Source: Geminicoccus harenae (GTDB lineage Bacteria; Pseudomonadota; Alphaproteobacteria; Geminicoccales; Geminicoccaceae). Taken from it: DNA of 64,000 bases. Made by a program: the position numbers and the translations under genes. The stretch lies in contig NZ_JABGCL010000010.1 in NCBI RefSeq assembly GCF_019800005.1, forward strand, positions 143,728 through 207,727, read 5' to 3'. Below, one piece after another: positions 17,396-26,546 of this stretch. Every line of letters begins with the position of its first letter. Within the stretch, counting starts at the first letter, position 1. Under the pieces are notes generated by a model that was not told where the DNA came from, did no database searches, and saw only the letters and a program-made list of their open reading frames with translations.

Positions 17396-20007
17396 GGCAC
17401 CCGGCTCCGGCTGCGCGCGGAGGTGGTGACGATCCGCTCAGTATGGGCGAAGTAGGCCCGCCCTATCAGGTCGGACAGGCCGGGCAGGCCGTGCTCCAGC
17501 TCCTCCAGGAGCCGGTCCAGCCCCGGCAGCGGCTGCTCGCCCTTCGCCAGCGCCTCGATCTCGGTGATCTGCACGAGGCTCGCCATGCGCAGGGCCAGGC
17601 GCCGGTCCGGCCCGCGATGGGCCGCCTCCTCGGCATGGGGCAGGCGCTCGACATGGTCGGCGACCCGGTGGAGCTGCCACGCGACCGAGCGGGGGTTGGT
17701 CTCGTCCAGCAGCAGGAGGTCCAGCACCGGCAGGAGCAGCGGGCGGGTCAGGTAGCGCGAGCGATAGGTCATCGAGCTGTCGCCCAGCTCGAGCAGGAGG
17801 GGCAGGATGCCGTCGGCGCCGATCGCGTCGTTGCCCACCACCAGGCCGCGCAGCAGGTCGACCAGATTGGACGCCCGCTCGATGCGCCGGCCCATCTCGA
17901 TGAACCGCCAGGCATAGTTGCGGGTCATGTTCTCCGCCTCGGTGCCGGCGAACGCGGTGAGCTGGCGCAGGCCGACATCGAGCAGCTCCGCAGTCTGCCA
18001 CCCGATCAGCCGTGCGGGGCGGGTGCGCCAGGCGGGGTCGCCATGCAGTGCTGCAAGGAGCCGCCAGGCGTCGTGGCTGATCTGGTCGCGCACCAGCGTC
18101 GCGGTGCGTTGGACCTCACCCAGCGTCTGCCGCAGCCCGTGCAGGCGTGCTTGGTCGAAGATCAGGGCAGCCAGCGCCGCGTCGATCCCCTCATCGCCCG
18201 GCACCACCGGGGCATCGAAGCGCGGTACGCGGCCGCGCTGGTCCTGGAGGTGGAGGAGCCGGCCCAGCACGGCCGGGCTCACGCCCCGCTTCGTGTCATC
18301 GATGCGGTGGGCCAGAACGGCGCGCAGCACGCGGATCAGCGATTCCGACCGCTCGGCATAGCGGCCGAGCCAGAACAGATTGTCGGCAGTGCGGCTCAGG
18401 AGGTCGCGGCCGCTCCGGCGCAGATGGACGACGCTCAGGCTGGGCTGCAGGATGCTGCCCTGGACGACCTCCGCCTGGTCGGTGAGCACCCACAGGTCGC
18501 CGGCGCCATGACCGTTCGGCAGGCCGACCGTCTCGCTGGCCCCGGCATAGCGCAGCAGCGCGCCCGGCATCACCCGCCAGTCGCCGTCGGCGCCGAGGCT
18601 GGCATAGACGCGCAGGGCACCATGGGCCGGCCGCACCAGCGTCTTGCCGTCCTGCGTGACGAAGGCCGGGAAGGTGGCGAGCGGCACCGGTGCCAGGGCC
18701 ATGTAGCGGTAGCCGTGACGCTCCAGCCGGTGGCGCAACTCCTGCGCCTGCCGAGGCTGGAGCCGGGAAGGGTCGATGGTCGTCGCCGCCTCGCCCGGAT
18801 CGTTGCGCGCCGTGGCGAGCTCGACCCGCCAGCGCTCCGGCTCGGCGAACAGCTTGGCGCGGGCGGCAGGATCGCCCAGCCAGAGTGCCGGCGCATCCGG
18901 GATCAGCGGCTCGTCGCCCGTGAGATGGCGGGTGAGTGCCGCCATGAACGGGGCCAGCACCCGGTTCTGCACCACCCCGGTGCCGGGCAGGTTGCGCAAC
19001 TGCACGCCGCCTGCCTGGATCACCCGGACGAGGCCGGCTACGCCCAGGCCCTGGGTGCCCGGCACTTCCAGGGGGTCGCAGGCGAACCCGTCGATCTGGC
19101 GCAGCACCAGGTCGACCCGCTGCAGCCCGTCCAGCGTCTTGAGGTAGAGCCGCTCGTCGCGCACCGTCAGGTCGGCGGTCTGGGCCAGGGTGTAGCCCAG
19201 GTAGCGGGCGAGATAGGCATGGCCGAAATAGGCGGGATGGTCAGGCTCCGGCGCCAGCATCACGATCCGCCCGTCCTCCCGGCCGGCGGCCGCGACCAGG
19301 TCGTCGCGCAGGCCCTGGAAGTAGCCGACCAGGCGCTGGGTCTCGCAGCGGCGGAACAGGTCGGTGAAGCCATGGGTCATGGCCAGCCGGTTGGCCAGGG
19401 CGTAGCCCATGCCGGAGGGCGCCTCGGTCTGGTCGGCCAGCACGACCCAGTTGCCATCGGCATCGCGGGCCAGATCCACCGCATAGCTGGTCAGCGGCCG
19501 CTCCGGCATGGCCGGGTGGCCGGCCACTGCATGGATGAAGCGCTCCCCGCCCAGGATCAGGTCGGCCGGGATGCGGCCCTGGCGCATCAGGTCCCGCGGG
19601 CCATAGAGATCGGACAGGATCCGCGCCACCACCCGGGCGCGCTGGCACACCGCCGCCTCGATGCGGTGCCACTCGCTCTCGGCCAGCAGCAGGGGCAATG
19701 TGTGCAGCCGCCAGGCGAAGGCACGGTCGTCCGGGTCGGCATAGACGTTGAAGGCGGCACCGTCCTCGCGCACCAGCCGCACCGCACTGGCCCTGGCCGC
19801 CTCGAGCTCGCCCGGTCGCATGGCGCCGAGCTGGCTGGCCAGGCACTGCCAAGCCGGCCTGACCCGGCCCCCGGCATCCATGAACTCGTCGAACGTGCCG
19901 GGCCTGGGCGCATAGCCGTCGAACAGCCGACCATGGCCGGTACCCTCGGCCGCAGGCGGCAGGGTGGCGGCGATCAATTCCATTGCTGGCTCTTGCTCTG
20001 CGCTCAC
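17392..20007 (-). CDS. Circularly permuted ATP-grasp protein fused to alpha-E domain
   Basis: This 871-residue protein combines a type 2 circularly permuted ATP-grasp domain (about residues 30-500) with a helical alpha-E domain (about 530-860). The ATP-grasp part shows GGERFIHAVAGHPAM, YAVDLARDADGNWVVLADQTEAPSG and DLVLRQIDG. The alpha-E part opens with LLSRTADNLFWLGRYAERSE, its most conserved motif. In many genomes these are two adjacent genes; here they are one. By analogy with peptide-bond-forming ATP-grasp enzymes it is predicted to ligate an amine to a carboxylate. The start is GTG at 20007; an ATG at 19983 with AAGAG upstream is a good alternative. It lies 69 bases after the acetyltransferase gene and overlaps the short transglutaminase gene by four bases. 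Confidence 0.92.
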   Translation of the reverse strand: MSAEQEPAMELIAATLPPAAEGTGHGRLFDGYAPRPGTFDEFMDAGGRVRPAWQCLASQLGAMRPGELEAARASAVRLVREDGAAFNVYADPDDRAFAWRLHTLPLLLAESEWHRIEAAVCQRARVVARILSDLYGPRDLMRQGRIPADLILGGERFIHAVAGHPAMPERPLTSYAVDLARDADGNWVVLADQTEAPSGMGYALANRLAMTHGFTDLFRRCETQRLVGYFQGLRDDLVAAAGREDGRIVMLAPEPDHPAYFGHAYLARYLGYTLAQTADLTVRDERLYLKTLDGLQRVDLVLRQIDGFACDPLEVPGTQGLGVAGLVRVIQAGGVQLRNLPGTGVVQNRVLAPFMAALTRHLTGDEPLIPDAPALWLGDPAARAKLFAEPERWRVELATARNDPGEAATTIDPSRLQPRQAQELRHRLERHGYRYMALAPVPLATFPAFVTQDGKTLVRPAHGALRVYASLGADGDWRVMPGALLRYAGASETVGLPNGHGAGDLWVLTDQAEVVQGSILQPSLSVVHLRRSGRDLLSRTADNLFWLGRYAERSESLIRVLRAVLAHRIDDTKRGVSPAVLGRLLHLQDQRGRVPRFDAPVVPGDEGIDAALAALIFDQARLHGLRQTLGEVQRTATLVRDQISHDAWRLLAALHGDPAWRTRPARLIGWQTAELLDVGLRQLTAFAGTEAENMTRNYAWRFIEMGRRIERASNLVDLLRGLVVGNDAIGADGILPLLLELGDSSMTYRSRYLTRPLLLPVLDLLLLDETNPRSVAWQLHRVADHVERLPHAEEAAHRGPDRRLALRMASLVQITEIEALAKGEQPLPGLDRLLEELEHGLPGLSDLIGRAYFAHTERIVTTSARSRSRVP

Positions 20008-20076
20008 GCGGGAACCACCGTCGCCCCCTGGACGTTACTAACGCTGGACCTGCAGTCCGGAAGGCCCAGCCTAGTG

Positions 20077-20601
20077 TCAGTCGGGCCCGGTGTCTGCCCC
20101 GCTGCCCAGCGGCTTCTGCATGATCACCACGTCCAGCCAGCGGCCGAACTTCCAGCCTACCGCAGCCATGGTGCCGACCATCTCGAACCCGAGGGCGCGA
20201 TGGACCCTGATCGAGCCGGCATTGGCGGAATCGCCGATCACCGCCAGCGCCTGCCGCAGGCCGGCCGTCTCGCATTGCCGGAGGAGCTCCGCCAGCAGCG
20301 CCCGGCCGACCCCGCTGCCCTGGCAGTCCGGCGCGACATAGATCGAGGTCTCGGCCGCATAGCGGTAGGCCGGACGCGGCCGGAACCAGTTGGCATAGGC
20401 ATAGCCCAGCACGGTTCCCGCCGCGTCGACCGCCACCAGCCAGGGCATGCCACGGCCGGTCACCTCGGCGTGGCGGCGGCGGATCTCGTCGAGACCGGGC
20501 GCCTCCAGCTCGAAGCTGCCGGTGCCGGTCTCGACCCAATGGGCATAGATCGCCTGGCAGGCCGCCAGGTCCTGCTCGCGGGTTTGCCGGATGGTGGCCA
20601 T
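20077..20601 (-). CDS. GNAT family N-acetyltransferase (phosphinothricin acetyltransferase-like)
   Basis: This 174-residue acetyl-CoA-dependent acetyltransferase begins IRQTREQDLAACQAIYAHWV, with TGTGSFELEAPGLDEIRRR and the acetyl-CoA loop YVAPDCQGSGVGRALLAEL (Q/R-x-x-G-x-G/A type). It ends with HRALGFEMVGTMAAVGWKFGRWLDVVIMQK, the pattern of the Pat/Bar/YwnH group that acetylates amino groups such as that of phosphinothricin or methionine sulfone. It starts ten bases after the large transglutaminase gene, inside the four-gene unit. It could modify the amine substrate or product of that system, but homologues also occur alone. Confidence 0.88.
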   Translation of the reverse strand: MATIRQTREQDLAACQAIYAHWVETGTGSFELEAPGLDEIRRRHAEVTGRGMPWLVAVDAAGTVLGYAYANWFRPRPAYRYAAETSIYVAPDCQGSGVGRALLAELLRQCETAGLRQALAVIGDSANAGSIRVHRALGFEMVGTMAAVGWKFGRWLDVVIMQKPLGSGADTGPD

Positions 20602-20611
20602 GAACCCTTCC

Positions 20612-23600
20612 TCAGTGGCGGCGCAGGTCGAGGGTGAGCGGGAACTCCGGGTCGGGCGACGGCGGCCCCGGCCGGAACGGGCCCTGGCTGTGCCCGGTCC
20701 GCTCGAAGCGGGCGAGCCGGCGCGCCTCGGCCTCGTAGGAATTGATCGGGAAGGTCTCGTAGTTGCGCCCGCCCGGATGGGCGACATGATAGGTGCAGCC
20801 GCCCAGCGACCTGCCGGCCCACTGGTCGTAGAGGTCGAACACCAGCGGCGCGTGCACGCCGATCGTGGGGTGGAGGCTGGCGGCCGGCTGCCAGGCCCGG
20901 AAGCGCACGCCGGCCACCTGCTCGCCATGCGTGCCGGTGGGTGCCAGCGGCAGGGCGATCCGGTTGCAGGTGACCAGGTGCCGGCCGGGCGTGATGCCCT
21001 GGACGCGGACCTGCAGGCGCTCCAGCGAGCTGTCGACATAGCGCACCGTGCCGCCGACCGCCCCTTCCTCGCCCATGACGTGCCAGGGCTCCAGCGCCTG
21101 ACGCAGCTCGAACTGCACGCCCTCGAACTCGGCCTCGCCGCAGACCGGGAAGCGGAACTCCAGATGCGGCGCGAACCACTCGTCCTTCAGGTCGAAGCCG
21201 TGCTGGCGCAAATCGCGCAGGACGTCGGTAAAGTCCTGCCACAGGAAGGCCGGCAGCATGAACCGGTCGTGCAGCGAGGTGCCGAAGCGCACCAGCCGGC
21301 CCTGCCAGGGCTTTTCCCAGAACCGGCAGATCAGGGCGCGCAGGAGGAGTTGCTGGGCCAGGCTCATGTGGGGATGCGGCGGCATCTCGAAGGCCCGGAA
21401 CTCCACCAGGCCCAGCCGGCCGGTCGGCCCGTCCGGCGAATAGAGCTTGTCGATGCAGATCTCGGCCCGATGGGTGTTGCCGGTGACGTCGATCAGCAGG
21501 TTGCGGAAGATCCGGTCCACCAGCCAGGGCGGCACCTCCCCCTGGCCGGGCAGGGGAACCTGGGCGAGGGCGATCTCCATCTCGTAGAGCTGGTCGTTGC
21601 GCGCCTCGTCGATGCGCGGCGCCTGGCTGGTCGGGCCGATGAACAGGCCGCTGAACAGGAAGGACAGGGAAGGATGGTTCTGCCAGCAGCCGATCAGGCT
21701 GGCGAGCAGGTCCGGCCGGCGCAGGAATGGGCTGTCGGAGGGCGTGGCGCCGCCCACCACGATGTGGTTGCCGCCGCCCGTCCCGGTATGGCGGCCGTCG
21801 ATCATGAACTTGTCGGTACCGAGCCGGCTCTGGTGGGCCTCCTCGTAGACGCCCTCGGTGATCGCCACCGCCTCCGGCCAGGATGCGGCCGGGTGGACGT
21901 TCACCTCGATCACGCCCGGGTCCGGCGTCACCTTGAGCACGCCGATCCTGGGGTCGTCCGCCGGCGTATAGCCTTCCATCACGATCGGCTGGCCGATCTC
22001 CCGGGCAGTCGCCTCCAGGGCCGCCACCAGTTCGACATATTCCACCGCGGAAGGGGTGGGCGGCATGAAGACGTGCAGCGTGCCTCCGCGCGGCTCGACG
22101 GCGAGCGCGGTGCGCACCGGCTGACGGGTGGCAGCCACCGGCCGCTCCGAGGCCGGCCGGCGCTCCTGCATCCGGGGGTCGGCGGCTGGCAGCGCGGCAT
22201 GGGCGGCGAACGGGTCGGCCGGGATGTAGTAGGGATAGTCGGCCTCGGGGAGCCAGGGCAGCGACTGGAGCGGCAGGCGCAGGCCCAGCGGCGAATCGCC
22301 CGGGATCAGGAACATCCGGTCCCGGCGCAGCGACCAGCGCTCGCTGGCCCAGCGGCCGAAATGGCGGCTGTTCCAGGGCTGGAGCGGCAGGACGTAGCCC
22401 ACCGGCGTGTCGAGCCCGCGGTCGAACACCCGGGCCATCCGCGCCCGCTCCTCCGGATCCTTCAGCCTGCTGTCGAGCACGTCGACATTGGGCGGGAGCT
22501 GCGCCTCCTTCAGGAGATGGACAGCCGGATCCTCGTAGGCCGCAAGCGCATAGTCCTCCTCCAGCCCCAGCTTCGCGCATAAGCGGTGGATGAACCGCTT
22601 GGCATCGGCAGCACCGGCACTGCCCTCCGTCCCGGCCTCGGCGATCAGCTCCGGGTCGTGCCAGAGCAGTTCGCCGTCCTTGCGCCAGTAGAGGCTGAGC
22701 GCCCAGCGCGGCAACTGCTCGCCCGGGTACCACTTGCCCTGGCCGAAATGGAGCAGCCCGCCCGGGGCGAACCGGTCGCGCAGCCGGCGGATCAGGTTCT
22801 CGGCCAGGCGCCGCTTGATGGGGCCGACGGCCGCCGTGTTCCACTCCGCACCTTCCATGTCGTCGATCGACACGAAGGTCGGCTCTCCGCCGGTGGTGAG
22901 CCGGACGTCGCCCTTGGCGAGGCGCCGGTCGACCTCGTGGCCCTCGGCCAAAATCGCCTGCCACTGCTCGTCCGTGTAGGGCCTGGTGACCCGCGGCGTC
23001 TCGCGGATCCGGGTCACCTTCATCTCGAAGCCGAAATCGACCTCGGCCGGCTCGACGCCGCCGCTGATGGGTGCTGCGCTCTGCGGCGCGGCGGTGGCGG
23101 CCAGCGGGATGTGGCCCTCGCCGGCCAAGAGGCCGGAGGTCGGGTCCAGGCCGATCCAGCCAGCACCCGGGATGAACACCTCGCACCAGGCATGGAGGTC
23201 GGTGAAGTCCACCTCCGTGCCCGACGGTCCTTCCAGCGGCTTCACGTCGGGGGTGAGCTGGATCAGGTAGCCGGACACGAAGCGGGCGGCGATGCCGAGC
23301 TGCCGCATGATCTGGACCAGCAGCCAGGCGCTGTCGCGGCAGGAGCCGCTGCACTTGCCCAGTGTTTCCTCGGTGGTCTGGATGCCGGGCTCCATGCGGA
23401 CCACGTAGCCGATCGCCTGCTGCAGCCGCCGGTTCAGGTCGACGATGAAGTCGACCGTGTTGGTCATCTCGCGCGAAATCCCGGCGAGGAAGGCGGAGAG
23501 CAGCGGCCCCGGCGCCTCCACCTCGAGATAGGGCAGGAGTTCCTTCTTCAGGTCGTTGGCATAAGCGAACGGCCACTGCGCGGCCGTGTCCTCGACGAAG

Positions 23601-23878
23601 AACTCGAACGGGTTGAACACGGCCATCTCGGCGACGAGGTCGACCTCGACGACGAAGTGGTCGGTCTTCTCGGGGAAGACGAAGCGCGCCTGCCAGTTGC
23701 CGAACGGGTCCTGCTGCCAGTTGATGAAGTGTTCCTCGGGCTGGACCTTCAGTGAGTAGCTCAGGATGCGGCCGCGCGTGTGCGGGGCCGGCCGCAGGCG
23801 CACGATCTGCGGCCCCAGTACGACGCGCCGAGCATAGCGGTAGCTGGTCCGATGGTGCAGGGCGACGTGGATCGCCAT
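20612..23878 (-). CDS. Large transglutaminase-like protein with DUF2126 domain
   Basis: This 1088-residue protein has a transglutaminase N-terminal domain (1-90), a papain-like core with Cys180 (CSGSCRDSAW), His229 (DFTDLHAW) and Asp245 (WIGLDPTSG), and an 800-residue DUF2126 region. The DUF2126 part contains long conserved stretches such as DVRLTTGGEPTFVSIDD, LHFGQGKWYPGEQLPRW and RHTGTGGGNHIVVGGAT. The last two look ligase-like; DUF2126 has been linked in the literature to carboxylate-amine ligase folds (recalled, not tested). The start at 23878 follows AAAGG and matches the conserved beginning; the frame is open further upstream to 24127. It is the first gene of the predicted amide-ligation operon and has no signal peptide. 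Confidence 0.92.
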   Translation of the reverse strand: MAIHVALHHRTSYRYARRVVLGPQIVRLRPAPHTRGRILSYSLKVQPEEHFINWQQDPFGNWQARFVFPEKTDHFVVEVDLVAEMAVFNPFEFFVEDTAAQWPFAYANDLKKELLPYLEVEAPGPLLSAFLAGISREMTNTVDFIVDLNRRLQQAIGYVVRMEPGIQTTEETLGKCSGSCRDSAWLLVQIMRQLGIAARFVSGYLIQLTPDVKPLEGPSGTEVDFTDLHAWCEVFIPGAGWIGLDPTSGLLAGEGHIPLAATAAPQSAAPISGGVEPAEVDFGFEMKVTRIRETPRVTRPYTDEQWQAILAEGHEVDRRLAKGDVRLTTGGEPTFVSIDDMEGAEWNTAAVGPIKRRLAENLIRRLRDRFAPGGLLHFGQGKWYPGEQLPRWALSLYWRKDGELLWHDPELIAEAGTEGSAGAADAKRFIHRLCAKLGLEEDYALAAYEDPAVHLLKEAQLPPNVDVLDSRLKDPEERARMARVFDRGLDTPVGYVLPLQPWNSRHFGRWASERWSLRRDRMFLIPGDSPLGLRLPLQSLPWLPEADYPYYIPADPFAAHAALPAADPRMQERRPASERPVAATRQPVRTALAVEPRGGTLHVFMPPTPSAVEYVELVAALEATAREIGQPIVMEGYTPADDPRIGVLKVTPDPGVIEVNVHPAASWPEAVAITEGVYEEAHQSRLGTDKFMIDGRHTGTGGGNHIVVGGATPSDSPFLRRPDLLASLIGCWQNHPSLSFLFSGLFIGPTSQAPRIDEARNDQLYEMEIALAQVPLPGQGEVPPWLVDRIFRNLLIDVTGNTHRAEICIDKLYSPDGPTGRLGLVEFRAFEMPPHPHMSLAQQLLLRALICRFWEKPWQGRLVRFGTSLHDRFMLPAFLWQDFTDVLRDLRQHGFDLKDEWFAPHLEFRFPVCGEAEFEGVQFELRQALEPWHVMGEEGAVGGTVRYVDSSLERLQVRVQGITPGRHLVTCNRIALPLAPTGTHGEQVAGVRFRAWQPAASLHPTIGVHAPLVFDLYDQWAGRSLGGCTYHVAHPGGRNYETFPINSYEAEARRLARFERTGHSQGPFRPGPPSPDPEFPLTLDLRRH

Positions 23879-24174
23879 GGTGAAGCCTTTCCCAAGGATC
23901 GACCTGCCCGACAGCAAGCCGCGTGCCGCCGCACCATGGCGGCAGCCAGAAGCGTCCGGAAGAGGCGCATTGCCTGTGTTCGGGGCAGCCGGACGGCGTG
24001 CTGCCGGCGGAACGTGCAACAGCACCGCCGCGGCAGGAACAGCCCTGCTTCCCCAGAAAGAGTCGCCGCCGCGACGGAAGGCCGGAACGTCGGCGGCTTG
24101 TGTAGTTTTATGGAAGGCACTGCGCACCTAGCGCACGTCGAACCACCAGAACCACGCACCGGGATTGGGCTGTC

Positions 24175-24435
24175 ATGGGCATCATCTGGACCATCATCAT
24201 CGGCTTCGTCGCCGGACTCATCGCCAAGTGGATCATGCCGGGCGACAAGGAGCCGAGCGGCTTCATCCTCACGACGATCCTGGGCATCGTCGGTGCCTTC
24301 GTCGCCACCTATCTCGGCCAGGCGATCGGCTGGTACCGGGCCGGCGAAGGGGCGGGCTTCATCGGTGCGATCGTCGGCGCCATCATCGTCCTGGCCATCT
24401 ACGGCATGATCGCAGGCCGGCGCTCGCGGGTCTGA
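24175..24435 (+). CDS. GlsB/YeaQ/YmgE family stress membrane protein
   Basis: This tiny membrane protein (86 residues) has three hydrophobic segments and the family pattern GFVAGLIAKWIMPGDKEPSGFILTTILGIVGAFVA, ending with GAIIVLAIYGMIAGRR. Members of the transglycosylase-associated family are often induced by general stress, but their biochemical role is unknown. It is a single gene, followed by a strong terminator. The 296 bases upstream, shared with the divergent transglutaminase operon, show no convincing promoter or operator beyond a short A/T-rich patch near 24103-24110. Confidence 0.9.
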   Translation: MGIIWTIIIGFVAGLIAKWIMPGDKEPSGFILTTILGIVGAFVATYLGQAIGWYRAGEGAGFIGAIVGAIIVLAIYGMIAGRRSRV

Positions 24436-24442
24436 CCGCCGC

Positions 24443-24474
24443 TCGCCCGCCCGGCTGCGGCTCCGGGCGGGCGA
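24443..24474 (+). terminator. Terminator after the GlsB/YeaQ-like gene
   Basis: TCGCCCGCCCGG (24443-24454) and CCGGGCGGGCGA (24463-24474) form a perfect 12-bp stem with an 8-base loop, eight bases after the stop. No T-run follows. Confidence 0.7.
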
Positions 24475-24535
24475 CGGCACCATCACGCCGCCACCGGCCT
24501 GGCTTCCTGATGATCGCGGCTCGATCCGCCTGATC

Positions 24536-24787
24536 TCACCCCGGCTCGATCATGGGCCGCGAGCCGGCCCGCTCCTCGTCGATCATCGCCTTGAGCGGGC
24601 AGGAGCCTTCCGCACCGCGCCAGGCCAGATAGGCGCCGGCACCGAGTGCTGCCACGCTCAACAGCGGGTTCGGACGCGGCCTGGCACCGGCGGCGGCCAG
24701 GACCAGCCCGCCCAGCAGATAGGCGCCCCGCTGCATCGGCGTGAGCTCGCCGTGTTTGTGCGCATGGCTCACCGGAAGATCGTCCAT
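24536..24787 (-). CDS. Small DUF2892-like membrane protein
   Basis: This 83-residue protein has a polar, histidine-containing start (DDLPVSHAHKHGEL), two short hydrophobic segments (RGAYLLGGLVLAAAG and LLSVAALGAGAYLAWRG) and then GSCPLKAMI. That pattern resembles the DUF2892 family of small inner membrane proteins. AAGGAG nine bases before the ATG supports the start. It is monocistronic and divergent from the dehydrogenase gene at 24974. The function is unknown. Confidence 0.75.
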   Translation of the reverse strand: MDDLPVSHAHKHGELTPMQRGAYLLGGLVLAAAGARPRPNPLLSVAALGAGAYLAWRGAEGSCPLKAMIDEERAGSRPMIEPG

Positions 24788-24973
24788 CGCCTCACTCCTT
24801 CTGCGTTCGGCCGGTCGATGCCGGTCATGTCCCAGGCAAACGGGGTGTGAAACCGCCGGTTCCGGCATGGCTGCCCCGCCTTGTCGCGAGGCAGGGTCTG
24901 GCTGTGCCGCGCGATGGCCCCTAGGGTCCGGGCACCGGACATAGGGCCGAAGCCGAAGGGACGAGAGGAAGCC

Positions 24974-26083
24974 ATGCACCCTGCCATCCTGCAGTTCGGG
25001 ACCGGACGGCTGCTCCAGGCCCATGCCGACCTGATGCTCGACGAGGCGCTGGCCGCCGGCAAGGCAGCCGGGCCGGTGGTGGCGGTCACCACCAGCGGCA
25101 CGCCGGAAGCGGCCAAACGCGCGGCAGCCCTGGCCTACGGGGCCGGCTTCCCGGTCCATATCCGCGGCCTGGTGGATGGCGAGACGGTCGACCGGCAGGT
25201 GCAGGTGACCAGCGTCGTCAAGGCACTGGACGCGGTCACCCAGTGGGAGGAAGTGCGGGCCGACGCTGTGGACCCGCAGGTGCGGGCTTGGCTCAGCAAC
25301 ACGGCCGACCGCGGCTACGAGCTGCATCCAGAGGACGATGGTGCCACGCCGGTGCCGCGCTCCTTTCCCGGCAAGCTGGTCCGGCTGCTCCAGGCGCGGC
25401 ACGAGGCGGGCGGCGCGCCGCTGTCGATCTTCCCGCTGGAGCTGATCACCGACAACGGCAAGGCGCTGCGCGGCATCGTCACCGGGCTCGCCAGGGAGTG
25501 GGGGGCTTCGGCCGCTTTCCTGCGCTGGCTGGAGGGCGAGGTGGTGTTCGCCGACAGCCTGGTCGACCGGATCGTCAGCGAGCCGATCGAGCCGGTGGGT
25601 GCCGTGGCGGAGCCCTATGCGCTCTGGGCGATCCGCCAGGCACCCGGCCTATTCGTGCCGCTGGAACATCCCGACGTGGTGGTGACCGAGGATCTGGAGC
25701 GCTATGCTCGGCTCAAGCTGTTCATCCTGAACCTCGGCCATACTTGGCTGGCCGAGCGCTGGCTGCTGGACCGGCGCGACCCGGACGAGATCGTGCTGCA
25801 GATCCTGCAGGACGCCGACATGGTGGCCAGCCTCGACCGGGTCTATGACGAGGAGGTGCTGCCGGTGTTCGTGGCCATGGGCTTGGGCGAGCAGGCCGTG
25901 GCCTACCGGCGGACGGTCATGGAGCGCTTCGCCAACCCGTTCCTGCGCCACCGCCTGGCCGACATCGCGCACAATCACGCCGCCAAGAAGGAGCGGCGCT
26001 TCGGCGGCCTGATCGAGCTGTCGCGCCAGTACCTGCCGGACCACCCCACGCCGCTCCTGGACGGCGCCTTGGCGCGCGGCTGA
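24974..26083 (+). CDS. Mannitol dehydrogenase family oxidoreductase
   Basis: This NAD-dependent polyol or hexonate dehydrogenase of the long-chain mannitol dehydrogenase family has 369 residues. The N-terminal nucleotide-binding segment is AILQFGTGRLLQAHADLML, as in tagaturonate/altronate and mannonate oxidoreductases. The catalytic region contains ITDNGKALRGIV and KLFILNLGHTWLAERW, with the family K-x5-N-x2-H pattern. It is shorter than classical mannitol dehydrogenase (about 490) and closer to the UxaB-like group. GAGAGGAA precedes the ATG. It has no uronate pathway partners nearby, so the substrate is uncertain. Confidence 0.85.
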   Translation: MHPAILQFGTGRLLQAHADLMLDEALAAGKAAGPVVAVTTSGTPEAAKRAAALAYGAGFPVHIRGLVDGETVDRQVQVTSVVKALDAVTQWEEVRADAVDPQVRAWLSNTADRGYELHPEDDGATPVPRSFPGKLVRLLQARHEAGGAPLSIFPLELITDNGKALRGIVTGLAREWGASAAFLRWLEGEVVFADSLVDRIVSEPIEPVGAVAEPYALWAIRQAPGLFVPLEHPDVVVTEDLERYARLKLFILNLGHTWLAERWLLDRRDPDEIVLQILQDADMVASLDRVYDEEVLPVFVAMGLGEQAVAYRRTVMERFANPFLRHRLADIAHNHAAKKERRFGGLIELSRQYLPDHPTPLLDGALARG

Positions 26084-26090
26084 GCGCCGG

Positions 26091-26450
26091 TCAGGCCGGC
26101 GGCGGGCCGAACCGGTTCGGCCCGGGCGTGCCGGGCAGGCAGAACCAGACGAGCAGCACGATCTGGCCCACCACCGGCACGAAATGGAGCAGCAGCCACC
26201 AGCCGCTGCGGTCCCGGTCGTGCAGGCGGCGCACCGCCACCGCCAGCCAGGGCAGCAGCAGGACCAGCCAGACGAGCGTGCTGAGCGGACCGTTCACGCT
26301 GTGGCGGAACAGGACGGCGTCCAGCACGCCGGCCGCGAAGATCGCGATCAGGTAGAACAGGAAGAAGTACCAATATTCGGCGCGGGCCGCGCGTCCCTGG
26401 ATGGTGGCGAACTTGTGGAAGCAGGTTCTGACCGCGGTCTGGAAGTCCAT
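26091..26450 (-). CDS. DUF805 family membrane protein
   Basis: This small inner membrane protein (119 residues) has the DUF805 layout: a short soluble start (AVRTCFHKFATIQGRAARAEYWYFFLF), three or four helices, and the conserved VRRLHDRDRSGWWLLLHFVPVVGQIVLL followed by a proline-rich PGTPGPNRFG tail. The start at 26450 has AAAGGCGG upstream; an ATG at 26465 is possible. It converges on the dehydrogenase gene, with seven bases between stops. The function is unknown. Confidence 0.9.
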   Translation of the reverse strand: MDFQTAVRTCFHKFATIQGRAARAEYWYFFLFYLIAIFAAGVLDAVLFRHSVNGPLSTLVWLVLLLPWLAVAVRRLHDRDRSGWWLLLHFVPVVGQIVLLVWFCLPGTPGPNRFGPPPA

Positions 26451-26546
26451 CTGCCGCCTTTCCATGCGTGATCCGGCCCGGCCGGCCCTGCGTAGTGCCC
26501 GGGGAGCCAGCGCTCCAGGGCCGGCCTTCCTGATCGGGATGCTAGG

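Noticed and set aside
17443..20637. Plus-strand open frame of more than 1000 codons
   Set aside because: It lies exactly antisense to the ATP-grasp/alpha-E and GNAT genes, is low in complexity (Gln/Arg/Ala/Gly rich) and has no domain pattern. It is a product of high GC.
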